From assembly GCF_003600685.1 (NCBI RefSeq), contig NZ_CP032084.1, positions 2,852,001-2,916,000 of the forward strand: DNA of 64,000 nt. Direction: 5' to 3'. Below the pieces are notes generated by a model, which was not told the origin of the DNA, searched no databases, and saw nothing but the letters and a program-made list of their open reading frames with translations. The stretch is from Achromobacter sp. B7. GTDB lineage: Bacteria > Pseudomonadota > Gammaproteobacteria > Burkholderiales > Burkholderiaceae_B. Shown here piece after piece: positions 17,186-26,313 of this stretch. Within the stretch, counting starts at the first letter, position 1. Each line of letters opens with the position of its first letter. Position numbers and translations under genes: made by a program.

Positions 17186-18499
17186 CTACTTTACACTCTT
17201 CTCGAACTTTTCCAGCAACTCGTTGCCGCGCTTGACGATGTTCTCGGCGCCGTCCTTGGCCGCAACCTTGCCGGACACGATGCGTTCGATTTCAGCGTCT
17301 TCGATTTCGCGGATCTGCGGCAGGAAGCCCAGGCGCAAACCACGCGATTGCGCGGTGGTTTCAACGTTCAGCTGCTTGACGCCAACTTCGGTACCCGGGT
17401 TCTTTTCATAGAAGCCGTCTTTCTTGGTCAGTTCGTAGGCGGCCTTGGTGACCGGCACGTAGCCGGTCTGCTGGTGCCAGCGAGCGGCGATTTCCGGGCT
17501 GGCCAGGAACTTGAAGAACGCGGTCACGCCCTTGTAGGTTTCCGGCTTCTTGTTGGCGAAGACCCACAGCGAAGCGCCGCCGATGATGGTGTTCTGCGGG
17601 GCGCCTTGCACGTCGGCGTAGTAGGGCACGGTGGAAGTGCCGAATTCGAACTTGGCGTTCTTGGCGATGTTGGCGCGCAGGCCCGACGAACCGGTGATCA
17701 TGGCGCACTTGCCGCTGATGAACAGCGAGTTCGGCTCGTCGCCGCGACCGCCGTACATGAAGATGCCTTCCTTGCCCAGCTTGGCCAGGTTTTCCAGATG
17801 GCGCACGTGCAGCGGGGTGTTGATCGCGATGCGGGCGTCCAGGCCACCGAAACCGTTGTCCTTGGTGGCGTACGGCACGTTATGCCAGGCCGAGAACGTT
17901 TCCAGTTGAACCCACGACGGCCACGACGTGGTGTAGCCACATTCCTGGCCGGCGGCCTTGAGCTTCTGACCGGCGGCGGCCAGCTCTTCCCAGGTCTTGG
18001 GCGGCTTGTCGGCGTCCAGGCCGGCCTTCTTGAAGGCGTCCTTGTTGTAGTAGAAGACAACCGTCGAGCTGTTGAAGGGCATCGACACCAGCTTGCCGTC
18101 GGCCGACGAGTAGTAGCCGGCCACGGCGCCGATGAATTCCTTCGGATCGATCGGGTTGCCGACTTCTTCCGACATCTGTTGGACCGGCTTGATGGCGCCC
18201 TTGGCGTACATCATCGTGGCGGTGCCGACTTCGAACACTTGGAGGATGTCCGGCGCATTGCCGGCGCGGAACGCGGCGATGCCGGCATTCATGGATTCGC
18301 CGTAGTTGCCCTTGTAGATCGCCTTGACCTGGTAGTCAGGGTTCTTCTTGTTGAACTCGTCAACCAGACCGTTGACGCGGTCGCCCAGGGCGCCTTCCAT
18401 CGAGTGCCAGAACTGGATCTCGGTGGCGGCATGCGCGGACGCGCCCGCGAACGCAGCCATGACGGCGGCGAAGGTTAAAGCAATACGGTGTGATCGCAT
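17186..18499 (-). CDS. ugpB: sn-glycerol-3-phosphate periplasmic binding protein
   Basis: A 437-residue binding protein of the UgpB/MalE class. The ATG at 18499 is preceded by a strong ribosome site (aggagg) and starts a signal peptide of about 24 residues (MRSHRIALTFAAV to GASAHA). UgpB features include TEIQFWHSMEGALGDRV near the mature start, FNSSTVVFYYNKDAF in the middle and TGYVPVTKAAYEL late. First gene of ugpBAEC. A candidate Pho box lies about 80 bp upstream, so induction by phosphate starvation is likely. Confidence 0.94.
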   Translation of the reverse strand: MRSHRIALTFAAVMAAFAGASAHAATEIQFWHSMEGALGDRVNGLVDEFNKKNPDYQVKAIYKGNYGESMNAGIAAFRAGNAPDILQVFEVGTATMMYAKGAIKPVQQMSEEVGNPIDPKEFIGAVAGYYSSADGKLVSMPFNSSTVVFYYNKDAFKKAGLDADKPPKTWEELAAAGQKLKAAGQECGYTTSWPSWVQLETFSAWHNVPYATKDNGFGGLDARIAINTPLHVRHLENLAKLGKEGIFMYGGRGDEPNSLFISGKCAMITGSSGLRANIAKNAKFEFGTSTVPYYADVQGAPQNTIIGGASLWVFANKKPETYKGVTAFFKFLASPEIAARWHQQTGYVPVTKAAYELTKKDGFYEKNPGTEVGVKQLNVETTAQSRGLRLGFLPQIREIEDAEIERIVSGKVAAKDGAENIVKRGNELLEKFEKSVK

Positions 18500-18575
18500 G
18501 GTGAAGTTCCTCCTGATGGGCGTGTTGTGACCGGGTAGTCCGGACACGGAAAACACGACACCTTATGAATTGTTT

Positions 18576-18593
18576 GTGACAAAACCGTGACTT
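18576..18593 (-). promoter_or_regulatory. Candidate Pho box upstream of ugpB
   Basis: Read on the minus strand, two GTCA(C) cores lie 11 bases apart (aagtcac, four bases, ttgtcac). The Pho box consensus is two CTGTCAT half-sites with four bases between, so spacing and core fit although the flanks diverge. It lies 77 bases upstream of the ugpB start. ugp is a PhoB target in enteric bacteria. Confidence 0.45.
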
Positions 18594-18692
18594 TCACATC
18601 ACTCCAAACGCCTGTCAAATTGCGCGTTTCAGGCGCGAACGAACATTTTCTTTTTTTTCCCCAACGTAGTTGACCGATTACAATGCTGCGCT

Positions 18693-19526
18693 ATGAAAAA
18701 CGAACTTTCGATTGCGTTCATTGGCGGCGGCAATATGGCGGCCGCTTTGGCCTCCGGTCTTGCCGGCAAAGTATGCCCCGCCGGGAACATCCATGTCATT
18801 GACATTAATAAGGATAGCCACGCGGCGTGGCAGGCGCGCGGCATGACCACCTCGGTGGCTCCCGACGAGGCCCTGGCGCGGTGCGTCGTTTGGGTGTTCG
18901 CGGTCAAGCCACAGAACATGAAAGATGTTGTGGCTTCCACACGTCAGTGGCTTCGGGACGACACCTTGGTGGTAAGCGTTGCCGCTGGCATTCGCGCCGA
19001 CACGCTGGCCGGCTGGCTCGGCACGCCCGACGCGCCGTTCAAGCGGCTGGTGCGCTGCATGCCCAATACGCCCGCGCTGGTGGGCGCCGGCATGACGGGC
19101 CTGGCCGCGCTGGACGGCGTGGGTGAGGCCGACCGCGAACTGGCTGCGCAGTTGCTGTCCAGCGTGGGGCAGGTGGTGTGGGTGGCCGACGACGCCGCGC
19201 TGGACGGCGTGACCGCGTTGTCGGGCAGCGGGCCGGCCTATGTGTTCCTGTTCCTGGAAGCCCTGGTGTCCGGCGGCTTGAAAGTCGGTCTGACCGAAGC
19301 GCAAGCCAAGCAGTTGGCCTTGGGCACGCTGGCCGGCGCTACCAAGCTTGCGGCGGAATCTGACGAACCCTTGTCCGTGCTGCGCGAGCGCGTTACGTCC
19401 AAGGGCGGCACCACGGCGGCGGCGCTGGCGGCATTCGGCGCGGCGGGGTTTACCGGCATCGTTGAAGACGCCATGGCCGCCGCGGCCCGCCGGTCGGGCG
19501 AGCTGGCAGAGGAATTTGGGAAATGA
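18693..19526 (+). CDS. proC: Pyrroline-5-carboxylate reductase
   Basis: A 277-residue enzyme for the last step of proline synthesis, reducing pyrroline-5-carboxylate with NAD(P)H. The N-terminal Rossmann motif is FIGGGNMA (residues 9-16). The conserved VRCMPNTPALVGAG and the dimer-domain segments TALSGSGPAY and ERVTSKGGTTAAAL are all present. The start is the ATG at 18693, divergent from ugpB. Its stop overlaps the next gene by an ATGA. Confidence 0.96.
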   Translation: MKNELSIAFIGGGNMAAALASGLAGKVCPAGNIHVIDINKDSHAAWQARGMTTSVAPDEALARCVVWVFAVKPQNMKDVVASTRQWLRDDTLVVSVAAGIRADTLAGWLGTPDAPFKRLVRCMPNTPALVGAGMTGLAALDGVGEADRELAAQLLSSVGQVVWVADDAALDGVTALSGSGPAYVFLFLEALVSGGLKVGLTEAQAKQLALGTLAGATKLAAESDEPLSVLRERVTSKGGTTAAALAAFGAAGFTGIVEDAMAAAARRSGELAEEFGK

Positions 19527-20077
19527 TCAAGGCAAGCCGGGGCTTTCCCGCCATGAGCCGCACGCAATTCGGCATCGCCGTGTTGTGCATGCTGCTGGTG
19601 GTGGTGGGCTCCAACATTCTGGTGCAGGTGCCGCTAAACGATTGGTTGACGTGGGGCGGGCTGTCGTACCCCATCGCCTTCCTGGTGACCGACGTACTGA
19701 ACCGCCGTTTTGGCCCGGGCGCCGCGCGGCGCGTGGTCTGGTTCGGCTTTGCGGCCGCGTTGGTGGTGTCGTTCTGGGTGGCCTCGCCGCGCATTGCGCT
19801 GGCGTCCGGCCTGGCTTACATCTGCGCGCAGCTGGTTGACATCCAGGTGTTTGACCGCTTGCGCGACCAACGCTGGTGGCGCGCGCCGCTGGTGTCGGGC
19901 GTGTTGGGCGCCATTCTGGATACGGTGGTGTTCTTCAGCGTGGCGTTCGCCGCCACGGGGGCGCCCTGGACGACCTGGCTGATGGGCGATCTGGCCATCA
20001 AGCTGGTGGTCAATATCAGCATGTTGGCGCCGTTCCGTGCGCTGATGTGGAACCTGGCCCGGCCGGCCAACGCCTGA
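19523..20077 (+). CDS. VUT-family integral membrane protein (queuosine-precursor transporter-like)
   Basis: A 184-residue protein with about five or six hydrophobic segments. The segment YPIAFLVTDVLNRRFGPGAARR near residues 49-70 resembles the YhhQ/VUT family, which imports 7-deazaguanine precursors of queuosine. The first ATG overlaps the proC stop by 4 bp, so the two are co-translated; an in-frame ATG 11 codons later (MSRTQFG) is an alternative start. No functional link between proline synthesis and this family is evident. Confidence 0.8.
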   Translation: MIKASRGFPAMSRTQFGIAVLCMLLVVVGSNILVQVPLNDWLTWGGLSYPIAFLVTDVLNRRFGPGAARRVVWFGFAAALVVSFWVASPRIALASGLAYICAQLVDIQVFDRLRDQRWWRAPLVSGVLGAILDTVVFFSVAFAATGAPWTTWLMGDLAIKLVVNISMLAPFRALMWNLARPANA

Positions 20078-20114
20078 AGGTAACGGGCCGGATCGCAACG
20101 TCGGTTCGCAGTGC

Positions 20115-20167
20115 CAAAAAAAGGGCGTATGGACAGCGGTTTCTCCGCTTGCCATACGCGCTTTTTT
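20115..20167 (+). terminator. Rho-independent terminator after the proC operon
   Basis: Outer stem gcgtatgg (20125-20132) pairs with ccatacgc (20152-20159). A short inner stem (agcgg / ccgct) extends it. Seven A precede and six T follow. Confidence 0.88.
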
Positions 20168-20550
20168 ATTAACCGGATAATCATTATTCGTAAGTCCGGC
20201 GTAAGCAGTGTATTTAAATGCGAGACCCCGCCTGATTCGAACGCTGTATTAATGATTATTCATATATCGGTGAGCGGCAGCGGTGGCGCGAAGCAGACCC
20301 TGTCCCGCCTGTAAATTCCGTGATTTTCCCAGCGATTTCATGGGCTTGCAAAACTGATCCGTCACGATTAAACGTTTGGCGCTAAATATTGGGGATTACA
20401 CGCAGTGACAGTATGGCGGCTTGCTTCCAGAATACCGCCCACACCGTGTTTTTGCCCAAGAAGCCGGCGACGCGCGATACGGATTGCGGGGTATCCACCC
20501 GACTAACCGTTTCGATCAGAGCCGCTCAAAACCTCGCTGGAGAACTCCGC
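20168..20550 (+). other. A/T-rich promoter region of the liv operon
   Basis: 383 bp with no convincing gene. It holds two A/T-rich patches: gataatcattatt at 20176-20188 (12 of 13 matches to a Fur-box half) and attaatgattattcat near 20249-20263. The second half of each Fur-type site is poor. Either could equally be an Lrp or promoter element. The livK ribosome site ggaga is at 20539-20543. Confidence 0.35.
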
Positions 20551-21666
20551 ATGAAGTTTCTGAATCGCCTTACCCCGGTTGCCATGGCGCTTGGGGCACT
20601 TGCCTTGGCTGGCGCCGCGCACGCCGCCGACACGATCAAGATTGGCATTCCCCAGCCTATGACCGGCCCCAACACCCAATACGGTGACCAGATCCAGGCC
20701 GGCGCCCTGACCGCCATTGAAACCATCAACGCCAAGGGCGGGGTCAAGGGCAAGAAGCTTGAACCCATCCTGATCGACGACGGTTGCGAACCCAAGCAGG
20801 CCGTTCCGGCCGCCAACCGCGTGGTCAACTCCGGCGCCAAGTTCGCCGTGGCCCACGCTTGCTCGGGCGTGACCGTGGCCGCCGTGAAGGTCTACGAGGA
20901 AGAGGGCATTGTCGGCATCACCCCGGGCGCCACGTCGCCGCTGGTTACCGACACCATCAAGCCGCATTTCTTCTTCCGCACGATCGGCCGCGACGACCAG
21001 CAAGGCCCGTACGCCGCCGCGTACATCGCCAAGACGCTGAAGCCGCAAAAGGTTGCCGTGCTGCACGACAAGCAGACGTACGGCTCGGGCGTGGCCACGC
21101 AAGTGAAGGACGCGCTGGCCAAGCAGAACGTCAACGTGGCGATGTTCGAAGGCATCAACGTTGGCGACAGCGATTACTCGGCCATCATCACGAAACTGAA
21201 GTCGGCGGGGGTGGACCTGGTCTACTTCGGCGGCTACCACCCCGAACTGGGCCTGCTGCTGCGCCAATCGCGGGAACAGGGCCTGAAGGTTCAGTTCATG
21301 GGTCCGGAAGGCACCGCCAACCAGGATCTGGTGGCGATTGCCGGCCCGGCCATCGAGGGCCTCTTGGTCACGCTGCCGGCTGACTTCACCAAGCTGCCCG
21401 GCAACGAAAGCATCGTCAAGGCCTTCAAGGACGCCAAGCGCGATCCGGACGGCGCCTTCCAGATGCCCGCGTACGCCGCCGTGCAGATCCTGGCCGACAG
21501 CATCAACGCCGTGGGCGAAGATCCCGCCAAGGTCGCGGACTACATGCACAAGACCACGTTCAATACCGGCATCGGCAAGGTCGAATACGACGCCAAGGGC
21601 GATTTGAAGAACTTCGAATTCGCCGTCTACAAGTGGGACAAGGACGGAAAGAAGACCCAGCTGTAA
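20551..21666 (+). CDS. livK: Branched-chain amino acid ABC binding protein LivK
   Basis: A 371-residue periplasmic binding protein. The ATG at 20551 follows a ggaga ribosome site and starts a signal peptide of about 26 residues ending GAAHA-ADT; the in-frame sequence further upstream has no secretory character. Features: IKIGIPQPMTGPNTQYGDQ, and cysteines in DDGCEPKQ and AHACSGVT forming the expected disulfide. First gene of livKHMGF. It is close to the orphan paralogue at 12799-13926. Confidence 0.93.
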   Translation: MKFLNRLTPVAMALGALALAGAAHAADTIKIGIPQPMTGPNTQYGDQIQAGALTAIETINAKGGVKGKKLEPILIDDGCEPKQAVPAANRVVNSGAKFAVAHACSGVTVAAVKVYEEEGIVGITPGATSPLVTDTIKPHFFFRTIGRDDQQGPYAAAYIAKTLKPQKVAVLHDKQTYGSGVATQVKDALAKQNVNVAMFEGINVGDSDYSAIITKLKSAGVDLVYFGGYHPELGLLLRQSREQGLKVQFMGPEGTANQDLVAIAGPAIEGLLVTLPADFTKLPGNESIVKAFKDAKRDPDGAFQMPAYAAVQILADSINAVGEDPAKVADYMHKTTFNTGIGKVEYDAKGDLKNFEFAVYKWDKDGKKTQL

Positions 21667-21800
21667 ACTCGCGATCCCGCCGGCACGGTGCCGGCGTGTA
21701 GGGCCTGTCGTCTTCGTTGTGCCGTAATCCGCGTAGCGATGCGCCAAAAGCGCTGTGCGGCCGGCAAGCGGTGACCACAGGCCCTTATAAAATACGCCCA

Positions 21801-21838
21801 GGTTTCCGGCTCCGGGTCTTCTCACCGGGGCCGGAACC
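21801..21838 (+). other. Large mRNA hairpin just before the livH ribosome site
   Basis: The two sides (21801-21815 and 21825-21838) can pair over about 14 bp with one bulge and one G-U pair, leaving a loop near gtcttctca. It ends only a few bases before the livH ribosome site (ttggag). It may set the ratio of LivK to permease by transcript processing or translation control. Confidence 0.5.
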
Positions 21839-21856
21839 ATTTGGAGCAAGAGAATA

Positions 21857-22783
21857 ATGTCTGACCTCATACCCCAACTTACCCAGCAATTCTTCAACGG
21901 ATTGTCTCTGGGCGCGATCTACGCGTTGATCGCCATCGGCTACACAATGGTCTACGGCATCATCGGTATGATCAACTTCGCCCACGGCGAAATCTATATG
22001 ATCGGCGCCTATGTCGGCCTGGTCACCTTGACGTCCATCGGCACCAATAGCGGGCTGCCGGTGCCGTTCATCATTGCCGCCATGCTGCTTGTGGCCATTA
22101 CCGTGACCGGCATCTACGGCTTCTCGGTCGAACGCGTGGCGTACCGCCCCGTACGAGGCAGCCCCCGCCTGGTGGCGCTGATCTCGGCAATCGGGATGTC
22201 GATCTTCTTGCAGAACTGGGTGGCCCTGGGCCAAGGTGCGCGCGACATGGCCGTGCCCTCGCTGGTATCCGGCGCCGTGCAGTTCCACATGGGATCCGAC
22301 TTCGACGTGACGGTGCCGTATTCGCGCATCATGATCATCGTCGTGACGGTGGTGCTGATGATCGGCCTGACGCTGTTCATCAAGTATTCGCGCATGGGCC
22401 GCGCGTCGCGCGCCTGCTCGCAAGACATGCACATGGCCAACCTGCTGGGCATCGACACCAACCGCGTGATCTCGTTCACGTTCGTGATGGGCGCGATCCT
22501 GGCGGCGGTGGGCGGTGTGCTGATCGCCATCACCATCGGCAAGCTCAACCCGTTCATCGGCTTTCTGGCCGGCATCAAGGCCTTTACGGCGGCGGTGCTG
22601 GGCGGCATCGGCAGCATCCCCGGCGCGATGCTGGGCGGCGTGCTGCTGGGCCTGGCCGAGACCTTCGCGGCTGCCTATATCTCGTCACAGTACAAGGACA
22701 TCGTGGCGTTTTCGCTGCTGGTCCTGATTCTGTTGTTCCGTCCCACCGGGCTGTTGGGCAAACCTGAGGTGGAAAAAGTCTGA
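21857..22783 (+). CDS. livH: Branched-chain amino acid ABC permease LivH
   Basis: A 308-residue inner-membrane permease with about eight hydrophobic segments. The N-terminus [20 protein letters not shown] then [14 protein letters not shown] is the LivH signature. The loop [17 protein letters not shown] matches the conserved cytoplasmic coupling region. It starts 190 bp after livK. Its stop overlaps the livM start in TGATG. Confidence 0.95.
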   Translation: MSDLIPQLTQQFFNGLSLGAIYALIAIGYTMVYGIIGMINFAHGEIYMIGAYVGLVTLTSIGTNSGLPVPFIIAAMLLVAITVTGIYGFSVERVAYRPVRGSPRLVALISAIGMSIFLQNWVALGQGARDMAVPSLVSGAVQFHMGSDFDVTVPYSRIMIIVVTVVLMIGLTLFIKYSRMGRASRACSQDMHMANLLGIDTNRVISFTFVMGAILAAVGGVLIAITIGKLNPFIGFLAGIKAFTAAVLGGIGSIPGAMLGGVLLGLAETFAAAYISSQYKDIVAFSLLVLILLFRPTGLLGKPEVEKV

Positions 22784-24018
22784 TGTCCAAAAACAATATT
22801 AAAAACGCCACGATGGCGGCCGTGCTGACGGCGGTCATCGTGACTCCGGTGTTTGGCCTGCAACTGATTCGTCAGGGTGCGCGCACGTCGATGGAATCGC
22901 ACTGGGGCCTGGTGGCCCTTGCCGCGGCCGTGGTGTTTGTGTTCCAGATGCTGCGCCCGTGGATCGCCATTCCGTTCCAGAAGCTCAAGACGGGCCTGCC
23001 GACACTGCCGTCGGCGCCCGCCAAGAGCCACAAGGGGCTGGCGCTGTTGCTGCTTGCCATCGCGGTCATCTGGCCATTCTTCGCGGGACGCAGCTCGGTC
23101 GACATCGCGACCCTGGTGCTGATCTACGTGATGTTGGGCCTGGGCCTGAACATCGTGGTGGGCTTTGCGGGGCTGCTGGATCTGGGCTTCGTGGGCTTTT
23201 ATGCCGTGGGCGCGTACACCTACGCCTTGCTGTATCACTGGGGCGGCTGGAGCTTCTGGGAAGCGCTGCCGTTCTCGGGCGCGATGGCGGCCTTGTTCGG
23301 CTTCGTGCTGGGCTTTCCGGTGCTGCGGTTGCGGGGCGATTACCTGGCCATCGTGACGCTGGGTTTCGGTGAAATGATCCGGCTGCTGCTCATCAACCTG
23401 AACACGCTGACCGGCGGCCCGGACGGCATTTCCGGCATTCCGAAGCCCACGGTGTTCGGCTTGGAAATGACGCGTCGCGCCAGCACCGAAGGCGGCACCA
23501 CGTTCCACGACTTTTTCGGCCTGACGTTCCAGAACCAGCACATGGTCATCTATCTGTACATGATGGCGTTGCTGCTGGCCCTGATTACGTTGTTCGTTTC
23601 CACGCGTTTGATCCGCATGCCGGTCGGACGCGCCTGGGAAGCGCTGCGCGAAGACGAGATCGCGTGCCGCTCGCTGGGGCTCAACCCCACGCGCATCAAG
23701 CTGTCTGCCTTCACGCTGGGCGCGACGTTCGCCGGTTTTGGCGGGGCGTTTTTTGCCGCTCGCCAGGGCATGGTGAACCCGGAATCCTTCACCTTCATCG
23801 AATCCGCGTTGATCCTGGCCATTGTGGTGCTGGGCGGCATGGGCTCGCAGGTGGGTGTGATTCTGGCGGCCATCCTGCTGACCGTGCTGCCCGAGCTGGC
23901 GCGCGAGTTCGCCGAGTACCGGATGCTGATGTTCGGCTTGGTGATGGTGTTGATGATGATGTGGCGTCCGCAGGGGTTGTTGCCCATGAAGCGTCCCCAC
24001 GTGGAGCTGTCTAAATGA
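22783..24018 (+). CDS. livM: Branched-chain amino acid ABC permease LivM
   Basis: A 411-residue inner-membrane permease. It has the extra N-terminal hydrophobic region typical of LivM, then the core [20 protein letters not shown] near residue 110 and the coupling loop [20 protein letters not shown]. It overlaps livH by one base and livG by four, indicating tight translational coupling in the livHMGF block. Confidence 0.95.
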   Translation: MSKNNIKNATMAAVLTAVIVTPVFGLQLIRQGARTSMESHWGLVALAAAVVFVFQMLRPWIAIPFQKLKTGLPTLPSAPAKSHKGLALLLLAIAVIWPFFAGRSSVDIATLVLIYVMLGLGLNIVVGFAGLLDLGFVGFYAVGAYTYALLYHWGGWSFWEALPFSGAMAALFGFVLGFPVLRLRGDYLAIVTLGFGEMIRLLLINLNTLTGGPDGISGIPKPTVFGLEMTRRASTEGGTTFHDFFGLTFQNQHMVIYLYMMALLLALITLFVSTRLIRMPVGRAWEALREDEIACRSLGLNPTRIKLSAFTLGATFAGFGGAFFAARQGMVNPESFTFIESALILAIVVLGGMGSQVGVILAAILLTVLPELAREFAEYRMLMFGLVMVLMMMWRPQGLLPMKRPHVELSK

Positions 24019-24778
24019 GCGAGGCATTGCTGAAAGTATCCGGGCTCACCATGCGGTTCGGCGGCCTGTTGGCCGTGGACAGCGTGGGGTTTGAAGTCCA
24101 ATCCGACGAGGTCTTCGCCATCATCGGCCCCAACGGGGCCGGCAAGACCACGGTGTTCAACTGCGTGGGCGGCTTCTATGCGCCCACGGCCGGCGACATC
24201 ATCATGGACGGGAAGCCGATCACCGGTTTGCCCAGCCACAAGGTGGCGCGCCATGGCCTGGTGCGCACGTTTCAGAACGTGCGCCTGTTCAAGCAGCTGA
24301 CCGTGCTGGAAAACCTGCTGGTGGCACAGCACACGCAGGTGGAATCGCGGCTGCTGCCGGGCTTGTTGAAGCTCAAGGGCTATCGACAGTCGGAAGCCGA
24401 AGCGCTGTCGCGCGCGGCGCAGTGGCTGGACTTCATGGGTTTGCGCGAATTCGCCAACCGCGAAGCGGGCAACCTGGCCTATGGCCACCAGCGCCGTCTG
24501 GAAATCGCGCGCTGCATGATCACCAAGCCACGTCTGTTGATGCTGGATGAACCGGCAGCCGGCCTGAACCCACAGGAAAAGCGCGATCTGCAATCGCTGA
24601 TTGACCAGTTGCGCCGCGAGTTCGGCGTGGCGGTGCTGCTGATCGAGCACGACATGAGCCTGATCATGGGCATTTCCGACCGTATCCTGGTCATGGAACA
24701 CGGTAAGCCGATCACCACCGGCACCCCCGAGCAGGTGCGCAACGACGAGCGCGTCATCAAAGCGTACCTGGGGGAGGA

Positions 24779-24782
<4 letters not shown>
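24015..24782 (+). CDS. livG: Branched-chain amino acid ABC ATPase LivG
   Basis: A 255-residue ATPase. Walker A GPNGAGKT is at 38-45. The signature region is the LivG-type variant [16 protein letters not shown] rather than LSGGQ. Walker [16 protein letters not shown] follows. It overlaps livM (ATGA) and livF (4 bp) and forms the ATPase heterodimer with LivF. Confidence 0.95.
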
Positions 24783-25483
<701 letters not shown>

Positions 25484-25521
25484 GAACCGCGTTGACACAT
25501 TCCCCGCGAAGGGAAATTCGG

Positions 25522-25547
25522 GCGCATCGAAAGATGCGCTTTTTTTT
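25522..25547 (+). terminator. Rho-independent terminator after livF
   Basis: A 7-bp stem (gcgcatc / gatgcgc) with a stable gaaa tetraloop is followed by eight T. It separates livF from the convergent racemase gene. Confidence 0.9.
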
Positions 25548-25560
25548 CCGCCCGTTCCGG

Positions 25561-26313
25561 TCAGGCCGCGATCAGCTGCTTGGCCAGATCCGCTTCATAG
25601 TGCGCGATGGCGGCGCGGGCCAAGGCGTCGATGGAGTCCGTCAGCGTCACGCCCAGACTGGCGCGCAGCGCGTGCGGCACGGCCAGCGGCAGTTCAGTGC
25701 AGCCCAGCACCACGGCGTCGGCGCCGCGCGCTTTCAGGCGGGCGATGCATTCCGCGGCGGGCGCGAACGCGTCTTCCAGGCGGTTGCCTTTGACGGCGCG
25801 AATCGAACCCATGCAATAGCGTTCGACCTCGTCGTCATCCGGCACGATGCACTCGTAGCCTTGCGCCAGCAGGTGCTTCTGGTACAGGCCCAGCTTCAAC
25901 GTAGCAGCCGTGCCCATCAGCCCGATACGCCCGCCCGGCAAGCCCAGGCGGCGCAGGTCGTCGATCACGGCCTGGATGATGTGCAGCACCGGTACGCCGG
26001 TGGCGGCCGCGATGTCGTGGTACCAGAGATGCGCCGTGTTGCAGGGGATGGCGATCAGTTGGGCGCCCGCCTGTTCCAGAAAGCGCACGCCTTCGATCAT
26101 ATGGGGCAGGGGGCTTTCGCCGCCGGCCATGTAGGCGCTGGACCGGTCGGGAATGCGGGGATCGTTGCGCAGCAGCGTGGGGATGTGCTGCTGGTCAATC
26201 GCGGCGGGCGTCAGCGCCGCCAGGCGTAGGGCAAAGGCCGCGCCGGCCATGGGACCCATACCGCCCAATACACCCAGGTAGCACCCCTGGGAAAACGTCT
26301 TCACTTTATACAC
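25561..26313 (-). CDS. Aspartate/glutamate (hydantoin) racemase-family protein
   Basis: A cofactor-independent racemase of about 250 residues. The two catalytic cysteines lie in AIPCNTAH (C91) and VLGCTELPL (C205). The N-terminus YLGVLGGMGPMAGAAF is typical of the aspartate racemase subgroup. There is no ATG; GTG codons at 26313 and 26304 are the candidate starts, both overlapping or abutting the end of the upstream deacylase gene (stop at 26306), so translation is coupled. With the deacylase it would interconvert D- and L-amino acids released from N-acyl-D-amino acids. Confidence 0.88.
   Translation of the reverse strand: MYKVKTFSQGCYLGVLGGMGPMAGAAFALRLAALTPAAIDQQHIPTLLRNDPRIPDRSSAYMAGGESPLPHMIEGVRFLEQAGAQLIAIPCNTAHLWYHDIAAATGVPVLHIIQAVIDDLRRLGLPGGRIGLMGTAATLKLGLYQKHLLAQGYECIVPDDDEVERYCMGSIRAVKGNRLEDAFAPAAECIARLKARGADAVVLGCTELPLAVPHALRASLGVTLTDSIDALARAAIAHYEADLAKQLIAA

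Noticed and set aside
17114..18478. 454-codon plus-strand frame over ugpB
   Set aside because: Mirror frame of ugpB, which has a signal peptide, family motifs and a good ribosome site; the mirror protein shows none.
20503..21897. 464-codon minus-strand frame over livK
   Set aside because: Antisense shadow of livK, spanning its promoter and the livH start; composition artefact.
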